Source: Aquimarina agarilytica ZC1 (GTDB lineage Bacteria > Bacteroidota > Bacteroidia > Flavobacteriales > Flavobacteriaceae). From it: 32,305 nucleotides of DNA. The notes below the pieces were generated by a model, which saw only the letters and a program-made list of their open reading frames with translations, was not told the origin of the DNA and did not search any database. Of the stretch, positions 18,121-25,853 are shown piece after piece. Each line of letters begins with the position of its first letter. Positions within the stretch are counted from its first letter, which is position 1. The stretch is taken from NCBI RefSeq assembly GCF_000255455.1, contig NZ_JH621284.1:493-32797 (forward strand), read 5' to 3'. The translations under genes were made by a program, and so were the position numbers.

Positions 18121-18307
18121 GCTTTTTGTGCTTTAAAATGATACGATTAGTCTGATATACATGATGCTGCAAAGAGTCTATCTCAATATGGAATACTTCG
18201 GTTTCCTTGTTATGAGGAAGCATTTCTCTAGGGTTCAATTGAACATAAAATATTCCAACAATGATCAGAGCCATAAGTATAATAGCCATATTTTGAAACC
18301 ACTTCAT
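17978..18307 (-). CDS. Spanin-like protein, inner-membrane partner candidate
   Basis: This 109-residue protein has an N-terminal TM helix (MAIILMALIIVGIFYV) and a periplasmic-type coiled coil (EIDSLQHHVYQTNRII, HEDSLKQLLDSITIERQ) with no enzymatic motif, the layout of an i-spanin (Rz). It overlaps the upstream three-TM gene by the 4-nt ATGA type and the downstream gene by 143 nt. Position directly after a holin-like gene supports a lysis role. A structural membrane protein of the virion is the alternative. Confidence 0.5.
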   Translation of the reverse strand: MKWFQNMAIILMALIIVGIFYVQLNPREMLPHNKETEVFHIEIDSLQHHVYQTNRIILKHKKHEDSLKQLLDSITIERQKVQNKKVSKEHFFDTISTMQLYQFFSDFKP

Positions 18308-18630
18308 GCTTCTTTATTTTGGTTTTTGGCTTGAAAGATGAATTGAATCAACTTGTCAATAATCAGTTTATGAAATACCAAAGCGAAGACAAAAGATTGA
18401 AACAAGGTTTCAATATGTTCTAGACTAGAATTTCTGATATAGTAAATGATGATACCATATAGTACACCTATTATTAACACTCTATATCTTTGAGAAATAT
18501 TCAATTTCTCAAACCATATTTGACTGTATTTGAAATTTGAAATAGCATAAACTAGGAGAATTAATGTTAGGATATATGCCCAATCTAAAGTGTTAAAATA
18601 TGCGGTAATCTGATCTAAAATAAGTGTCAT
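18304..18630 (-). CDS. Three-TM small protein, holin candidate
   Basis: This 108-residue protein shows three hydrophobic helices (about 18-35, 47-65 and 76-98) and short charged ends, with a basic C-terminus (FQAKNQNKEA). Size and topology fit class I holins, which make the inner-membrane hole for endolysin release. The next two genes look like spanins. Start and stop codons overlap the neighbours by 4 nt on both sides. No holin family signature can be confirmed by eye. Confidence 0.5.
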   Translation of the reverse strand: MTLILDQITAYFNTLDWAYILTLILLVYAISNFKYSQIWFEKLNISQRYRVLIIGVLYGIIIYYIRNSSLEHIETLFQSFVFALVFHKLIIDKLIQFIFQAKNQNKEA

Positions 18631-18863
18631 GTGTTAGCTATTTTAAGTTGTTGTAATTGATTTTGTATGGAGCTCAACTGCCTGTTAGGAATGGTATTTT
18701 TTAGTAAATGATGAAACAGAATAACTCCAGTACCTGCTCCTAGAATTGCGAATACTAATTTCCTTAGCATTTCATCGTCCATTTCTAGAGTCACTTCCGT
18801 TTTAATACCATCTTCATCCACTAAATTGTGAATCCAGCTTTTTAAATTTCTTTTCTGACTCAT
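18627..18863 (-). CDS. 78-residue single-TM protein
   Basis: The start is taken at the ATG at 18863-18861 (MSQKRNLKSW) because it makes the 4-nt ATGA overlap typical of this operon; an upstream ATG at 18890 would give 87 residues and a longer overlap. The N-terminal half is charged; the C-terminal half has one hydrophobic helix (LVFAILGAGTGVILFHHLL) and a polar tail (SSIQNQLQQLK). Probable virion or lysis membrane protein; no family recognised. Confidence 0.5.
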   Translation of the reverse strand: MSQKRNLKSWIHNLVDEDGIKTEVTLEMDDEMLRKLVFAILGAGTGVILFHHLLKNTIPNRQLSSIQNQLQQLKIANT

Positions 18864-19273
18864 TTTAGCTTTACTTTTTTCTTGATCCATTCTTTATAGA
18901 CTTCCTCGGTAATCTGATCTACTTTCCAAAAACGTTTGACACGGTTTTGTGTCGCTGTGTCGTAAGTACCCATTTTTACTTTTTCCCATCCATGATGTTT
19001 TAACAGATGTGCCTGTACTTGTGTAATATGGTCTCCTTGATCTCCTAACTTTATGGGAAACAAACTCCTTTTGGGTTTGCTGTCTTCGAGATCTGCTCCT
19101 TTTTCTTTATGCTGTTTTTGCGTCTTAACAATAGGTTTTAGTTCAGATGCTATGGCTGCAGCTGCGACGGCTTCAGACTCACGTTGCTTTTTTAACCAAA
19201 TATGACCTACAATACCTACAGCTGTAGCTACTCCTACTAAAGCCCCAATTTTAATCCAGTCTTCTTTTTTCAT
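18860..19273 (-). CDS. Membrane-anchored peptidoglycan-binding-like protein
   Basis: This 137-residue protein has an N-terminal TM helix (about 8-26, IGALVGVATAVGIVGHIWL), a charged linker, and a domain from about 74-117 with the PG_binding_1 pattern: KLGDQGDHITQVQAHLLKH, then GTYDTATQNRVKRFW. This three-helix fold binds the peptide stems of peptidoglycan. With the next upstream gene it forms a pair of anchored wall-binding proteins. In a tailless virus such proteins could seat the internal membrane or its injection tube against the wall. Start and stop overlap neighbours. Confidence 0.65.
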   Translation of the reverse strand: MKKEDWIKIGALVGVATAVGIVGHIWLKKQRESEAVAAAAIASELKPIVKTQKQHKEKGADLEDSKPKRSLFPIKLGDQGDHITQVQAHLLKHHGWEKVKMGTYDTATQNRVKRFWKVDQITEEVYKEWIKKKVKLK

Positions 19274-19740
19274 GCCAATCCAGTTTTTTGAAGTGCTGCT
19301 TTCATACCATTTATATCCATTCGCGAAAACTGAGTTTTATTAAGGTATTGCTTTGAAGCTTTTAATGTTTTTGGACCAAATATGCCATCGACACCATCTC
19401 TGTTTCTGCCTGTTTTCCCGATATCCGCTTTCTTGAATTTTAAAAAGCGCTGCAACACTTTAACATCAGAATGCCTAGAACCGTACTTAATGTAAGGCAG
19501 TACATACTTTGATCGCATTCCTCCTGGTCTAGGTTTGGGTATATATTTTTTAATAGGTGTAGGTTTATAGGTAGCGTTTTGAGCTAAAACTTTAGCTTCA
19601 CCTTTTACCTGTTCTTTTTGCTTCTTTCGAAAATACCAAAAGGCAACTCCACCTAAACTCAATACTGATATTCCTGAAACGATAACCCAAGGTGAAGTAA
19701 GGATCTCTTTAAAATTTGTATCTGATATTGTCTTTGTCAT
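19270..19740 (-). CDS. Membrane-anchored peptidoglycan-binding protein
   Basis: This 156-residue protein has a TM helix at about 17-37 (WVIVSGISVLSLGGVAFWYF), a basic/proline linker (YKPTPIKKYIPKPRPGG) and a clear PG_binding_1 domain at about 86-133: YGSRHSDVKVLQRFLKF, then DGVDGIFGPKTLKASKQYL. The DG(I)FGxxT signature is diagnostic of the family. No catalytic domain is attached, so it binds but does not cut peptidoglycan. ATGA overlap with the next gene couples their translation. Confidence 0.8.
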   Translation of the reverse strand: MTKTISDTNFKEILTSPWVIVSGISVLSLGGVAFWYFRKKQKEQVKGEAKVLAQNATYKPTPIKKYIPKPRPGGMRSKYVLPYIKYGSRHSDVKVLQRFLKFKKADIGKTGRNRDGVDGIFGPKTLKASKQYLNKTQFSRMDINGMKAALQKTGLA

Positions 19741-20261
19741 TATTTTATAGTGTAATTTGATAGCTTATTTACTGGACGTGTCACATATTGATGTAGCTCT
19801 TTCTGTGATAAAAAGCTATTCAAGTGCTCCCACAAATCTTTCTTATATAGATCCCAAAAAGCCTTAGAAAGACTTGCTACTTGTGTTTTATCGGAAAGCT
19901 GTTTCCCAAAGATTTGAGCTATTGTTTTTTCATCATCATTGAAAACACCTTTACTATTCTTAATTTTTTTAGCAAGTCGTCTTGCTTTGTCTGGAGCTAA
20001 TACCTGAATTTGTTTTGGAGCTACCCATTTTTGAACATCATTCAGGTATTTCATATCGAAAGCATTCAGCCAATTAGGAACTTCTCTGGTACGGGCTGTT
20101 TCCATTGGAATTAATGATGCTTTTTTAGTTACTGGCTTGCTAGTACGTCTATTTTTACGAAACCGCTCATAAAATGCATAACCTCCAATCCCCAACAGGG
20201 GAATCATAATCCCTCCAACAATCCACCAAGTGATGGAACTATCTTCTACATCTTTAGGCAT
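19740..20261 (-). CDS. Single-TM protein with annexin-like helical domain, copy B
   Basis: This 173-residue protein has an N-terminal TM (about 10-30) and a C-terminal all-helical domain. The stretch IQVLAPDKARRLAKKIKNS, then FNDDEKTIAQIFGKQLSDKTQVASLSKAF, then YKKDLWEHLNSFLSQKELHQY aligns with the next upstream protein (IQVLKPEVALQYAVKIKSA, DDEAKVYSVFRALSDKVQISQVAKAY, YGKHLIEVIKNRFSEREI). The 'DDE...LxDKxQVSxLxxxFxxxYxxxL' pattern recalls annexin-like repeats reported in flavobacterial phage and element proteins. Probable virion membrane protein; biochemical role unknown. Confidence 0.55.
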   Translation of the reverse strand: MPKDVEDSSITWWIVGGIMIPLLGIGGYAFYERFRKNRRTSKPVTKKASLIPMETARTREVPNWLNAFDMKYLNDVQKWVAPKQIQVLAPDKARRLAKKIKNSKGVFNDDEKTIAQIFGKQLSDKTQVASLSKAFWDLYKKDLWEHLNSFLSQKELHQYVTRPVNKLSNYTIK

Positions 20262-20745
20262 AACTACTTGTTGGTTTTTGTTTTATAATAGTGAGTAACA
20301 CTTTTATTTCTCGTTCTGAAAAACGATTTTTAATAACTTCAATCAAATGCTTTCCATATTCATCTTGATAGGCTTTAGCTACTTGGGATATCTGTACTTT
20401 ATCTGATAAAGCTCTAAAAACACTATAGACTTTTGCTTCATCATCGCCACCTTGATACCAAGCTCCCCAGGCACTCTTAATTTTTACAGCATATTGTAGT
20501 GCTACTTCTGGCTTAAGTACCTGTATGGTTTTATTAGATTCCCTTTTGATCTTATTTATGAATTCGACATCAAAAGCTTCTTCCCACTGCAAAGCATACG
20601 TACCATCCAATATTTGCTGCAATTCATTGTAAATCAATGAAGCTTTATTTGCTCTATGCTGTTTCCTCCATTGTAAAAATCCAAGACCTGCAATTACCAT
20701 AATACCCGAACTAATGGCTATCGTTTTTATATGTGGTTTCGTCAT
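20254..20745 (-). CDS. Single-TM protein with annexin-like helical domain, copy A
   Basis: This 163-residue protein is paralogous to the downstream gene, with which it overlaps by 8 nt. N-terminal TM at about 7-24 (TIAISSGIMVIAGLGFLQW), then an all-helical domain with YQGGDDEAKVYSVFRALSDKVQISQVAKAYQDEYGKHL split over two repeats. Basic residues flank the TM, suggesting the large domain is outside the lipid. The duplicated pair may form a heteromer in the viral membrane. The opposite-strand frame here is a shadow. Confidence 0.55.
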   Translation of the reverse strand: MTKPHIKTIAISSGIMVIAGLGFLQWRKQHRANKASLIYNELQQILDGTYALQWEEAFDVEFINKIKRESNKTIQVLKPEVALQYAVKIKSAWGAWYQGGDDEAKVYSVFRALSDKVQISQVAKAYQDEYGKHLIEVIKNRFSEREIKVLLTIIKQKPTSSYA

Positions 20746-21189
20746 TTACTTTAAAAACTTTAGTCCTTTGCCTACTGGGGTTAAACTGGCTAAATCTGTA
20801 ATAGAAATCTCTTTAGTACTATTCTTTAAAACAAGGATCGCTCCCAGTAGTACTACAACAGCCAAAGCTGGAACACCAATAGCAACTACCTTACTCATTT
20901 TCTTTCCTAATCCTAAAAAGTTGCCACTTATTTCACTGAGATCCGCTATAGATCGACTAGTGATATTAGATACGTGCAGCTCCTTGTCTTTTAACCAATT
21001 CGAAAAAGAAGGTTCTGTCAAACACCCACTATTTGCATTCGATTTCCAAGTCAATAACCATAGCATTTTAGCATGATGTTTCCCTACTTCACGCTGTAAT
21101 ACATTGTAGTAACTGACCCAAATAGGACAGGGGTCTGTACTTTCTGGGACTAGTAATGTGCTGTTATTAACTTGAATTGAAAGTGCCAT
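20746..21189 (-). CDS. Virion membrane protein candidate with C-terminal TM
   Basis: This 147-residue protein has an N-terminal soluble domain rich in Trp (PIWVSYYNVLQREV, MLWLLTWKSN, FSNWLKDKEL), a linker, a hydrophobic helix at about residues 100-120 (VVAIGVPALAVVVLLGAILVL) and a short tail. It is the only protein in this stretch with a late TM, so its topology is opposite to its neighbours. It shares one base with the upstream stop (21189). Function unknown; structural role inferred from context. Confidence 0.55.
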   Translation of the reverse strand: MALSIQVNNSTLLVPESTDPCPIWVSYYNVLQREVGKHHAKMLWLLTWKSNANSGCLTEPSFSNWLKDKELHVSNITSRSIADLSEISGNFLGLGKKMSKVVAIGVPALAVVVLLGAILVLKNSTKEISITDLASLTPVGKGLKFLK

Positions 21190-21413
21190 TAGCCTTTAAA
21201 AATTTGTTCTATCTGCTCCTGTAGTTGCTTACTTTTGATACGAGATTTTTCAAAAACAGCCATCAATTGTTTTTTGATGTGTGCTTCTCTAGCTTTAGCT
21301 TGAGATGCATTGTAATTGATGTACACCTGTCTTCCGACCCAAAATCCTACAGCAAGTGATAACACAGTTTTCATGGTTGAATTCATTTTATACCGCAGTT
21401 TAGCGGATATCAT
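21189..21413 (-). CDS. Small single-TM protein
   Basis: This 74-residue protein, or 65 residues if the ATG at 21386 (MNSTMKTVLS) is used, has a hydrophobic helix (VLSLAVGFWVGRQVYI) followed by a charged, helical tail (AREAHIKKQLMAVFEKSRIKSKQLQEQIEQIF). The internal start gives a more usual N-terminus next to the TM. One-base overlap with the downstream gene. Membrane protein of the virion or lysis system; no family recognised. Confidence 0.5.
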   Translation of the reverse strand: MISAKLRYKMNSTMKTVLSLAVGFWVGRQVYINYNASQAKAREAHIKKQLMAVFEKSRIKSKQLQEQIEQIFKG

Positions 21414-21446
21414 GCTCTCCTTTAAAGTTCAATTAGGTGACTTGGT

Positions 21447-21878
21447 TCATACAGACGCTAGTCGCCTAAAACCAAGCAATCGATAACTAGGGTAAGCTTT
21501 GATATTTACTTGATTGTTCTGATTGCCTCCAAGGCAGTAAATCCATTTTCTATCTTCTGAATACCCTATATAAAATCCTACATGTCCCTTCCAACTTTGT
21601 AGTGATTCTCGCCAAAAGATGACAATATCTCCAATACTGGGGTTGTTAACTGTAGTACCTATATTCGCCCATGATCGAGCAGTAAGTTCTCCGCTGTGAA
21701 CAAAACAGTTCATCTTGGCAACCCAATTGACAAATGCGGAACACCAAGCGGTCTCGTCAGTAGTCACCCAAGACTTACCAATCTCATGGAAATATTTCAG
21801 TATCTCAGGATTTTGAGAGTTTTGGTACTCTTTAATTCCGTATTGTGATAGTGCTGTATTGATAAGTGATGTATTCAT
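21447..21878 (-). CDS. TIGR02594-type cysteine amidase/endopeptidase (endolysin)
   Basis: This 143-residue protein spans one NlpC/P60-CHAP-like domain of the TIGR02594 type. It starts with YGIKEYQNSQNPEILKYFHEIG, has the catalytic Cys46 in DETAWCSAFVNWV, and a His99 in SWKGHVGFYIG, with GDIVIFWRE between. No signal peptide or TM, so release would need a holin; a three-TM holin candidate lies downstream in the same operon. It would cleave peptidoglycan peptides or amide bonds at lysis, complementing the membrane-bound M15 peptidase used perhaps at entry. Confidence 0.75.
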   Translation of the reverse strand: MNTSLINTALSQYGIKEYQNSQNPEILKYFHEIGKSWVTTDETAWCSAFVNWVAKMNCFVHSGELTARSWANIGTTVNNPSIGDIVIFWRESLQSWKGHVGFYIGYSEDRKWIYCLGGNQNNQVNIKAYPSYRLLGFRRLASV

Positions 21879-23722
21879 TAAAATGCATTGTTTAATAATC
21901 CTTTACTCATCGTTACTCCTGTTGATTTTCGTGCGGTCTCTGGGAGTAATTGATAAGTATCAAATTGTTTGTGATAAAGAAGTAGCGTGACACGTTGTTT
22001 TGGGGGAATTTTTAGAGACCAAGTATTTTTCCCATCAATTACCGCCCCTTTAGCTCCATGTATTTCGGAAGTATTATTGAAGTGTTGTGGACTCGCATAT
22101 TTGTTTAGAGAAAGTGTTTTACAAACTTCTTTTCCTGAAATTGATCGTTCTATAAACTGTAGTGCATTGATAGATTGCGCTCCTGAATGAATGACCTTGA
22201 TATGTTCAATTACCGCTGGATTGTGCTGAAAGTTCTCTCGGTATTCTTCGTAATTACTATTGAAGGTAACCGCTGGTTCGCTTTTTATGACTACATCTTT
22301 TGTAAGCCCAACGCTATTCGTAGTAATAGAACTATTCAAAATGACATCTTCCTTACTGCTAATAGCCAACCCCGTATCAAACTCGAAGGATGTGAACCTT
22401 TCAACAACCGTATTATCATTTGAAATTACCGTATAATCCTGATCCCCTTTGTTTGCTACAAATAATTGTTTTCTCACTGGATGATAGACTATAGCATTTG
22501 GAGCATTCCCTACAGCTATGGTTGCTTCAACACCGAAAAACGTTTCACTCAATACAGCAATATAATTTCGATCTGTGGCAGCAAAATACAATTGTTTAGT
22601 TTCTGGATTATAACCGAAACTCCCTCGATGAGTCTCTACGGATATTTGACTTGTAACCAACTTATTATACTCCGAATTAAAAACCGTTAAGTACTGTAAA
22701 GTGCTATTGAATACATAAATATTTCCATTGCTTTGCTGAATACCAATAGCCCAAGGAGTTCTTATGTGTGTTCCATTAGCACCCGTAATTGTGGTCGTAA
22801 CACGACTACCAACTTCTACTTTAGTAAGATCATGTGAAACTAAATTGGCAATGTAAAGGGAATCATTAAACTCATTAAATTCAATAGCAATAGGACGTTT
22901 CCCCGTAGGAATACTGCTGATAACATTGAAATTAAGGTCAATTTCATACATAGCATTTGAAACCGAACCTACCACATAAACATATCCATAAGTACTACTT
23001 GAACTGTTTGTATTTAGCGTTATATCTACAGGTGAAATACCTCCTACAAAACCTGACCCCAATGTTACTTCTGCAACTATAGCTCCCGAAGTATCTAATA
23101 CCGAAACTGAATCAGATAACTGATTCACTACATAAAATAGATTGTTTTTGGGATTATACAGGGCATTTTGTGGGTGTACTCCAACAGGTATCTGTAATGC
23201 AGATTGTTCCGTTTTCGCTACAACCTCTGTAGTCTCTACCCTACTGTTTGCGCCCCATAAGTCTACTTTTTGAAACTGATCTGTATTATTGCTAAGGGTA
23301 ACTTGAGTGGTCTCGAAATGTGCTGCCAAATAGCTCTGATGCTCTTGAAATGACGACACATCAGGTGAATATGATTGGGGAACCTTAAAATCCTTTGCTA
23401 ATACCTCTCCTTGTTGTGCTATACGTTTAAAATTGCTCTTATTCTTCTTTGGCTGTACTCGTTTTTCATTTCTTTTTTTAGCTGTCGAACCAACATCGAT
23501 AACGCCTTGTTTCGTTCCCCATTTCGCTAACCATTTTTTGTATTTAGGAGAATTGATTTCTTCAGGACTCCAAGAATTGACGTACTGATCTTCTTCATTT
23601 GTTACCATTGAAGGATCGACTTCAATAGGTGCTTTAGTAACCTTTTGAAGTTTCGAAACAATATAAGCTCCAATACCAACACTCGTTAATGCAGCTAAAC
23701 CCAAATACGCGTTTTTATGCAT
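21878..23722 (-). CDS. Membrane-anchored YVTN/YncE-like beta-propeller protein
   Basis: This 614-residue protein is the largest in the element. An N-terminal TM (about 5-23, AYLGLAALTSVGIGAYIVS) is followed by a basic linker, then from about residue 180 to 465 a beta-propeller with repeated blades: NALYNPKNNLFYVVNQLSD, VSVLDTSG, YVYVVGSVSNAMYEID, PIAIEFNEFNDSLYIANL, GNIYVFNS, NAIVYHPVRKQLFVANKGD. This is the YncE/YVTN type. The last 140 residues form a further beta-rich domain (IEHIKVIHSGAQSIN, WSLKIPPKQRVTLLLYH). In a host genome such proteins are secreted; here the viral operon and membrane anchor suggest a virion vertex or receptor-binding protein. Confidence 0.7.
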   Translation of the reverse strand: MHKNAYLGLAALTSVGIGAYIVSKLQKVTKAPIEVDPSMVTNEEDQYVNSWSPEEINSPKYKKWLAKWGTKQGVIDVGSTAKKRNEKRVQPKKNKSNFKRIAQQGEVLAKDFKVPQSYSPDVSSFQEHQSYLAAHFETTQVTLSNNTDQFQKVDLWGANSRVETTEVVAKTEQSALQIPVGVHPQNALYNPKNNLFYVVNQLSDSVSVLDTSGAIVAEVTLGSGFVGGISPVDITLNTNSSSSTYGYVYVVGSVSNAMYEIDLNFNVISSIPTGKRPIAIEFNEFNDSLYIANLVSHDLTKVEVGSRVTTTITGANGTHIRTPWAIGIQQSNGNIYVFNSTLQYLTVFNSEYNKLVTSQISVETHRGSFGYNPETKQLYFAATDRNYIAVLSETFFGVEATIAVGNAPNAIVYHPVRKQLFVANKGDQDYTVISNDNTVVERFTSFEFDTGLAISSKEDVILNSSITTNSVGLTKDVVIKSEPAVTFNSNYEEYRENFQHNPAVIEHIKVIHSGAQSINALQFIERSISGKEVCKTLSLNKYASPQHFNNTSEIHGAKGAVIDGKNTWSLKIPPKQRVTLLLYHKQFDTYQLLPETARKSTGVTMSKGLLNNAF

Positions 23723-24470
23723 TGAACTTGTACTTTTTGATAAACTCTAAAACATCTTGAGTTCTACTTATGTGACGAGGACCTACCAATTCTGGATTTT
23801 TACCGAACACTTTAGTCACGGCATAAACCGCTTCAATCACAGGAAAACCATAATCCAAGTATTTTTTCATTCCACATAAATCAGCTTCTGTCTGACTCCT
23901 TGTGTTTAAAAACCAGTGACAACCTTCGTGTGCTAGAATGGCTACACGAACGGGAATAGTATACCCTAAAAAAAGACGTTGTGAAATTTGCACCCTTGGC
24001 ATTTTGCGATGTGTCCTTGCGGGAGTAATTAATTCTTTACCAAAATCATCAGTGATTCTAGGTAGATAATGAAATAAGAACTCTTGATTAGGGCTATCGT
24101 AAAAGCCAGTATTCGTGTATCCTGCCTTCTGGGCAAAGTTTATAGCAAATTCCATAAAACGATGTTCTGATGCATTTGCCCAAATGGGTTTGACAGGGAG
24201 TTCTTCTATTGCTAAGTCCTCTACCTGAAAAGCATAATCTTCTTGGCTGTTTTTATCAAAAGCAGCCAATTCTAATACCTCAGGGGAAACAGGTAAGGCA
24301 ATAATAAATTCCCTAGTACTTGGTCCTTTAAAAAATGCCTTTCTTTTAAAATAATACGAGTGTCGATACCGAGGATCATACACCTGTAATCCTAATTCGA
24401 AAGGCATTGTAGCTTTAATTTTTAAACGTATTTGAAAACGTCGCTGCGCAGCAGGAATGGGAATAATCAT
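23715..24470 (-). CDS. HExxH metallopeptidase-like protein
   Basis: This 251-residue protein has a beta-rich N-terminal half (FQIRLKIKATMPFELGLQVYD, REFIIALPVS) and a C-terminal zinc-peptidase signature: VRVAILAHEGCHWFLNTRSQTEADLCG, where HEGCH (181-185) is an HExxH site and Glu195/Asp197 lie where a third ligand is expected. No signal or TM. It could mature virion proteins or digest host surface proteins. Overlap of 8 nt with the propeller gene suggests coupled synthesis. The family cannot be named with certainty. Confidence 0.6.
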   Translation of the reverse strand: MIIPIPAAQRRFQIRLKIKATMPFELGLQVYDPRYRHSYYFKRKAFFKGPSTREFIIALPVSPEVLELAAFDKNSQEDYAFQVEDLAIEELPVKPIWANASEHRFMEFAINFAQKAGYTNTGFYDSPNQEFLFHYLPRITDDFGKELITPARTHRKMPRVQISQRLFLGYTIPVRVAILAHEGCHWFLNTRSQTEADLCGMKKYLDYGFPVIEAVYAVTKVFGKNPELVGPRHISRTQDVLEFIKKYKFNA

Positions 24471-24472
24471 AA

Positions 24473-24958
24473 TTAAACTCCAGGATAAGTTGGTTTTCTA
24501 GATTGTATAACTATTGCTCCAATCACTCCTGTTACTACTACACCTCCTAAAATATACCATCCGATAGGTGTTTTCGTGGTCTCTTCTGGTTTAGCTATAG
24601 ATGAGTTGGTATCAACTATAGAATTCCTTGTAGGAGAATACGAAATTGTATCCGCAACATAAGGTGAAGTACTTACAGGACTCGTTATAGGTATTTTAGG
24701 GGTACTTAAAATAGTAGGTGCTACTCTTCTAATTTTTGAAATGATTCTTCTACGCCTTGGTTTTATAGCAGTTCTTCTCGCAATGCGTATATTGCTTCGT
24801 TGATTTCTCCGACGTATTCTTGCGCTGCGACGTTTATTTCTTAAAGCTTCCACAGCGGCGCGAGACCTACGTTTTCTTCTTCGTCTGAAAATAAAATTAT
24901 CGTATTCATCATCTGCATGGTGACCGTTCACCAAATGTTCTGTTTCTCCTGTAATCAT
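24473..24958 (-). CDS. Arginine-rich protein with C-terminal TM anchor
   Basis: This 161-residue protein has a very basic segment (about residues 27-75) containing runs such as RRRRKRRSR and IRRRNQRSN, then a Ser/Thr/Pro linker, then one C-terminal TM (WYILGGVVVTGVIGAIVIQ) and a tail ending RKPTYPGV. The basic part is suited to bind DNA, the anchor to the viral membrane. The end of the protein (TM then KPTYP) mirrors that of the 219-residue neighbour (TM then KPSYP). Likely links the packaged genome to the internal membrane. Confidence 0.6.
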   Translation of the reverse strand: MITGETEHLVNGHHADDEYDNFIFRRRRKRRSRAAVEALRNKRRSARIRRRNQRSNIRIARRTAIKPRRRRIISKIRRVAPTILSTPKIPITSPVSTSPYVADTISYSPTRNSIVDTNSSIAKPEETTKTPIGWYILGGVVVTGVIGAIVIQSRKPTYPGV

Positions 24959-24962
24959 AATG

Positions 24963-25190
24963 CTAAAAAATTTCTAGGATACGTAGTCTGCTATTTTGAG
25001 GATCATAGTCTATGGATTCATAGCCCTTCCCTACAAATGGATAGCTTTTAGCTTCTCCAACCGCTAGGGACACACCATTCACCATAGCGATATCATTTCC
25101 TATATTTTTAATGGAAGCTGCCAAAAAACCATCGGCAATCGTCCCTTTTATAGCGACTTCCTTTTCTTGTATACTTGCTAAAATATTCAT
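24963..25190 (-). CDS. Small beta-rich virion protein candidate
   Basis: This 75-residue soluble protein looks all-beta (VAIKGTIADGFLAAS, IAMVNGVSLAVGEAKSYPFVGKG, SRLRILEIF). It has no charged runs, TM or signal. It lies between two basic TM-anchored proteins, 3-5 bp from each. Small beta proteins of this kind often serve as capsid cement or vertex proteins, but this one has no recognised family. Confidence 0.55.
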   Translation of the reverse strand: MNILASIQEKEVAIKGTIADGFLAASIKNIGNDIAMVNGVSLAVGEAKSYPFVGKGYESIDYDPQNSRLRILEIF

Positions 25191-25193
25191 GGA

Positions 25194-25853
25194 CTAAGGC
25201 ATCGGAGGTGACACGGGTGTTGACATCGGGTATGGATAAGAAGGTTTATTTTGACGCATCATAAATACTGCTCCTAATCCTAGTACTAATACTCCGCCAC
25301 CAACCATCAACATCGTTTGTGTTTTACGTTTCGAATCGGCTTCTCTTTTGACTTGTTCCTCTCTCCTTCTGCGATCTTCCTCCTCTCTTCGTCTTCGGGC
25401 TTCTGCTTCTCGACGAAGTTGCTCTTGCCTCATTTGCTGAATACGCTGCTCGAAGCGTCTTCGTTCTCTTGCTAGGGATATAGAACTACTAGATGAACTA
25501 CTGCTACGAGAAGATGATCTTGATGCTCTTCGTGCTCTACGACGTGCCTTTCTTTTCCGAATGATTCCTCCAACAAGACCTACTGCTCCTTTTATCAACC
25601 CTCCTAAAAATTGATCTTCTTCTGTGGGGTTTAATTGAACAATTAGTCTTTCTAAAGCCTTTTCAAAAGAGGGATCTCCTTCATCTAACTTCTCTAAAAT
25701 TGCTTCACTAAAACTTTTTGCTGTTGGAGTACCTTTAAAAATAAGACCGTAATCTTCTAATAACTTTTTTACAGCTTCTGGGTAACTAGCAACTAAGAGT
25801 GCAATATGATTCATTACCTGATCATACTGTCTTTGTATTCGTTTATTTTCCAT
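25194..25853 (-). CDS. Arg/Ser-rich coiled protein with C-terminal TM anchor
   Basis: This 219-residue protein has an N-terminal helical domain (MNHIALLVASYPEAVKKLLEDYG, then EDQFLGGLIKGAVGLVGGI) shared with the next upstream gene, a basic and Ser-rich block (RKARRRARRASRSS), a long charged helix (RIQQMRQEQLRREAEARRRR), a TM helix (MLMVGGGVLVLGLGAVFMM) and a tail with NKPSYPYP. It looks like a virion protein that ties DNA to the membrane. Overlaps the upstream stop by 11 nt. Confidence 0.6.
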   Translation of the reverse strand: MENKRIQRQYDQVMNHIALLVASYPEAVKKLLEDYGLIFKGTPTAKSFSEAILEKLDEGDPSFEKALERLIVQLNPTEEDQFLGGLIKGAVGLVGGIIRKRKARRRARRASRSSSRSSSSSSSSISLARERRRFEQRIQQMRQEQLRREAEARRRREEEDRRRREEQVKREADSKRKTQTMLMVGGGVLVLGLGAVFMMRQNKPSYPYPMSTPVSPPMP

